Of a DNA stretch of 64,000 nucleotides, positions 62,438 to 64,000 are shown piece by piece. Numbering within the stretch: the stretch's first letter is position 1; each line of letters begins with the position of its first letter. Both the position numbers and the translations under genes were made by a program. Location: contig JAEMBT020000007.1 of the NCBI GenBank assembly GCA_018873245.2, positions 8,873,129-8,937,128 of the forward strand. Reading direction: 5' to 3'. The notes below the pieces were generated by a model, which saw only the letters and a program-made list of their open reading frames with translations, did not search any database and had not been told where the DNA came from. This DNA is from Archegozetes longisetosus (taxonomy: Eukaryota > Arthropoda > Arachnida > Sarcoptiformes > Trhypochthoniidae).

Positions 62438-64000
62438 ACACTTTTCTTAGACTTAATACAATTAATTATAACATCGAGTAAATTAAATTTATATTTAAAA
62501 ACTAACATATCACTAAATTATAGTAAAAATAGTAAACCTAAACTAACTTTTTCATAAAATTACTAATAGTAGATAAATAAATGCAGAGCCCGTCGTTATC
62601 AAATGCTCTCAACTGATTAAATGGTAAAAAATATTAGCAAATATTCCAAATTGATATTGATGATCAATGCTGCTAATATATGGTATCCATCTGAAGAACA
62701 GAATAAGTTTCATTCGAGCTTTAGCTGTTGGGACAAATTTAAAATTTAATTTAAAATTAGAGCAACTCGACGGTCAACCAATTTACTTGAGTTTGATTAG
62801 TATTTAGGAGCCGTATCTGATGGCTGCACTTACAATTATTTTTGTCATCAAATAGTTAATCAAATTAATCAGTAATAATTGTCATATTGATCGAGATATA
62901 CCATCAAAATTGAATAATTTAGTTCTAAATCAAGTTTTCAAATAAAACTATTCTTCAAAAGTTAAATATAAGGCTTTTCAAGGTTTATTAGGCTCAAAGT
63001 TAGGACTTCAATTGTCAGGTAATTGACGAAATTAGATATTCACATTCATTCATCAATCAATGCGTTAAGTCACGAGTAAATCAGTTTCTAAGAATAATCT
63101 GATCTTACACTCAAATAACATAACATTTTTGAAGTGTAATATACTCGGAGAAAGAATGCACGCAAAATAAGCCTACATGTAACACATATATAGATTGTTT
63201 CGCAAAATATCTGAGTACATCAACTAATTATCCAGTTATTGCACATTTTAGAAGTGAATAAATAAGAATATATTTAGTAAATATGCAAACGTTAAATCAA
63301 AGTAGCAGTGTTCATTACAAACTTCCATAAATAAAATATAGATAAGAGAAAGCTAAATAGTGTTCAACTGTGTGCCATACGATAACTTGAGCAGAAAATA
63401 ACAATCTCGAAAAAAAACCTGGCGGTAGCCGAAGGCCTAACAAGTTAAAAAGGGAAGTACAAGAATATTTGAGAAAAATATATATAAAATTAGTCAAAGT
63501 TACGTAAAATTAGGAAAACAGCTAAATGTTTGCGATAAAAGGCTAAAAGTTATTTAGTTAAATATTAAATAGAAAAGTTCAAAAGAAAAACTGCTCAAAG
63601 TAACCAAAATCAAAAGCTAAAGCAAAAAAGTGTTTAAGTTCATATTTTGCAAATCCATCCCTTAAAGCCAGATCTACTGAACAATTGTTTGAAAAATTAA
63701 AGGAGGAATGAAGAAATTGCTGGGAAGCTATCCCCAAAGCCTATTACCGCTTAGTACTTAGTAGAATTAGAATTAGTGAGGACAACGGGCCACTATCAAC
63801 AATTAACTAGACTGAAATTATTTATTATTACGGCAATTCTGCGTAAAATATCTTTTGTTTTGAATAACTAATAAAAAAGTTGTCAACAATTAATCTTGTA
63901 TGGATTTTCTCTCTGGACAAAATACTAAAAAACTCCATAGTCTTCAATAGTAATCAGAAGTGATGGCATGCTTTCCATGCTTCCAGACTAATGTTGAACA
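62438..64000. other. AT-rich intergenic DNA at the right edge
   Basis: No gene, RNA or repeat that I can support. Confidence 0.4.

Overview
The window is nuclear DNA from an animal, most likely an acariform mite or another chelicerate. It is AT-rich, with spliceosomal introns from about 62 bp to 1 kb, and carries unmistakable metazoan orthologues: PRELID3/slowmo, UBC9, Fuzzy, Snail and legumain. Legumain is common in ticks and mites and generally missing from insects, which favours Acari; the species cannot be named from sequence alone.

Layout. (1) 1-2.9 kb: the start of a mitochondrial lipid-transfer gene (slowmo/PRELID3, minus strand, running off the left edge), divergent from the SUMO E2 gene UBC9, whose reading frame is broken by a missing base. 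(2) 3.2-7.2 kb: two small foldback repeats, then a complete Merlin-type DNA transposon (4515-7158) with a perfect 9-bp target duplication and 510-bp terminal inverted repeats. Those repeats are built from 130-bp tandem units full of nuclear-receptor half-sites; the transposase keeps its D-D-E residues but is frameshifted. (3) 8.2-17.5 kb: a multi-level palindrome. Two nearly identical GT92-like glycosyltransferase genes face each other in inverted arms of about 3 kb. Each has a further palindrome at its 5' flank that looks like the remains of a head-to-head gene pair. Small transposons sit in the loops, one of them provable by an empty-site comparison inside the same window. (4) 18-19.9 kb: an old MITE carrying a nested TA-flanked foldback element, with an uninterrupted second copy 1.5 kb away. 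(5) 20.1-21.3 kb: an intronless Fuzzy (planar polarity/ciliogenesis) gene. (6) 21.4-60.4 kb: a long region in which snail (34.19-36.62 kb, three coding exons) is the only gene I can support. CAGGTG E-boxes are unusually dense from about 23 to 38 kb, and there are six (CT)n/(GA)n tracts. (7) 60.5-62.3 kb: a three-exon legumain gene, then AT-rich sequence to the end.

The host genes do not form one pathway. The coherent themes are the developmental regulator snail in a large apparent regulatory domain, and a repeat-rich accessory segment where inverted duplication has doubled a glycosyltransferase gene. Exon boundaries were read by eye from splice consensus, phase and protein similarity recalled from family knowledge; no search or alignment program was run.
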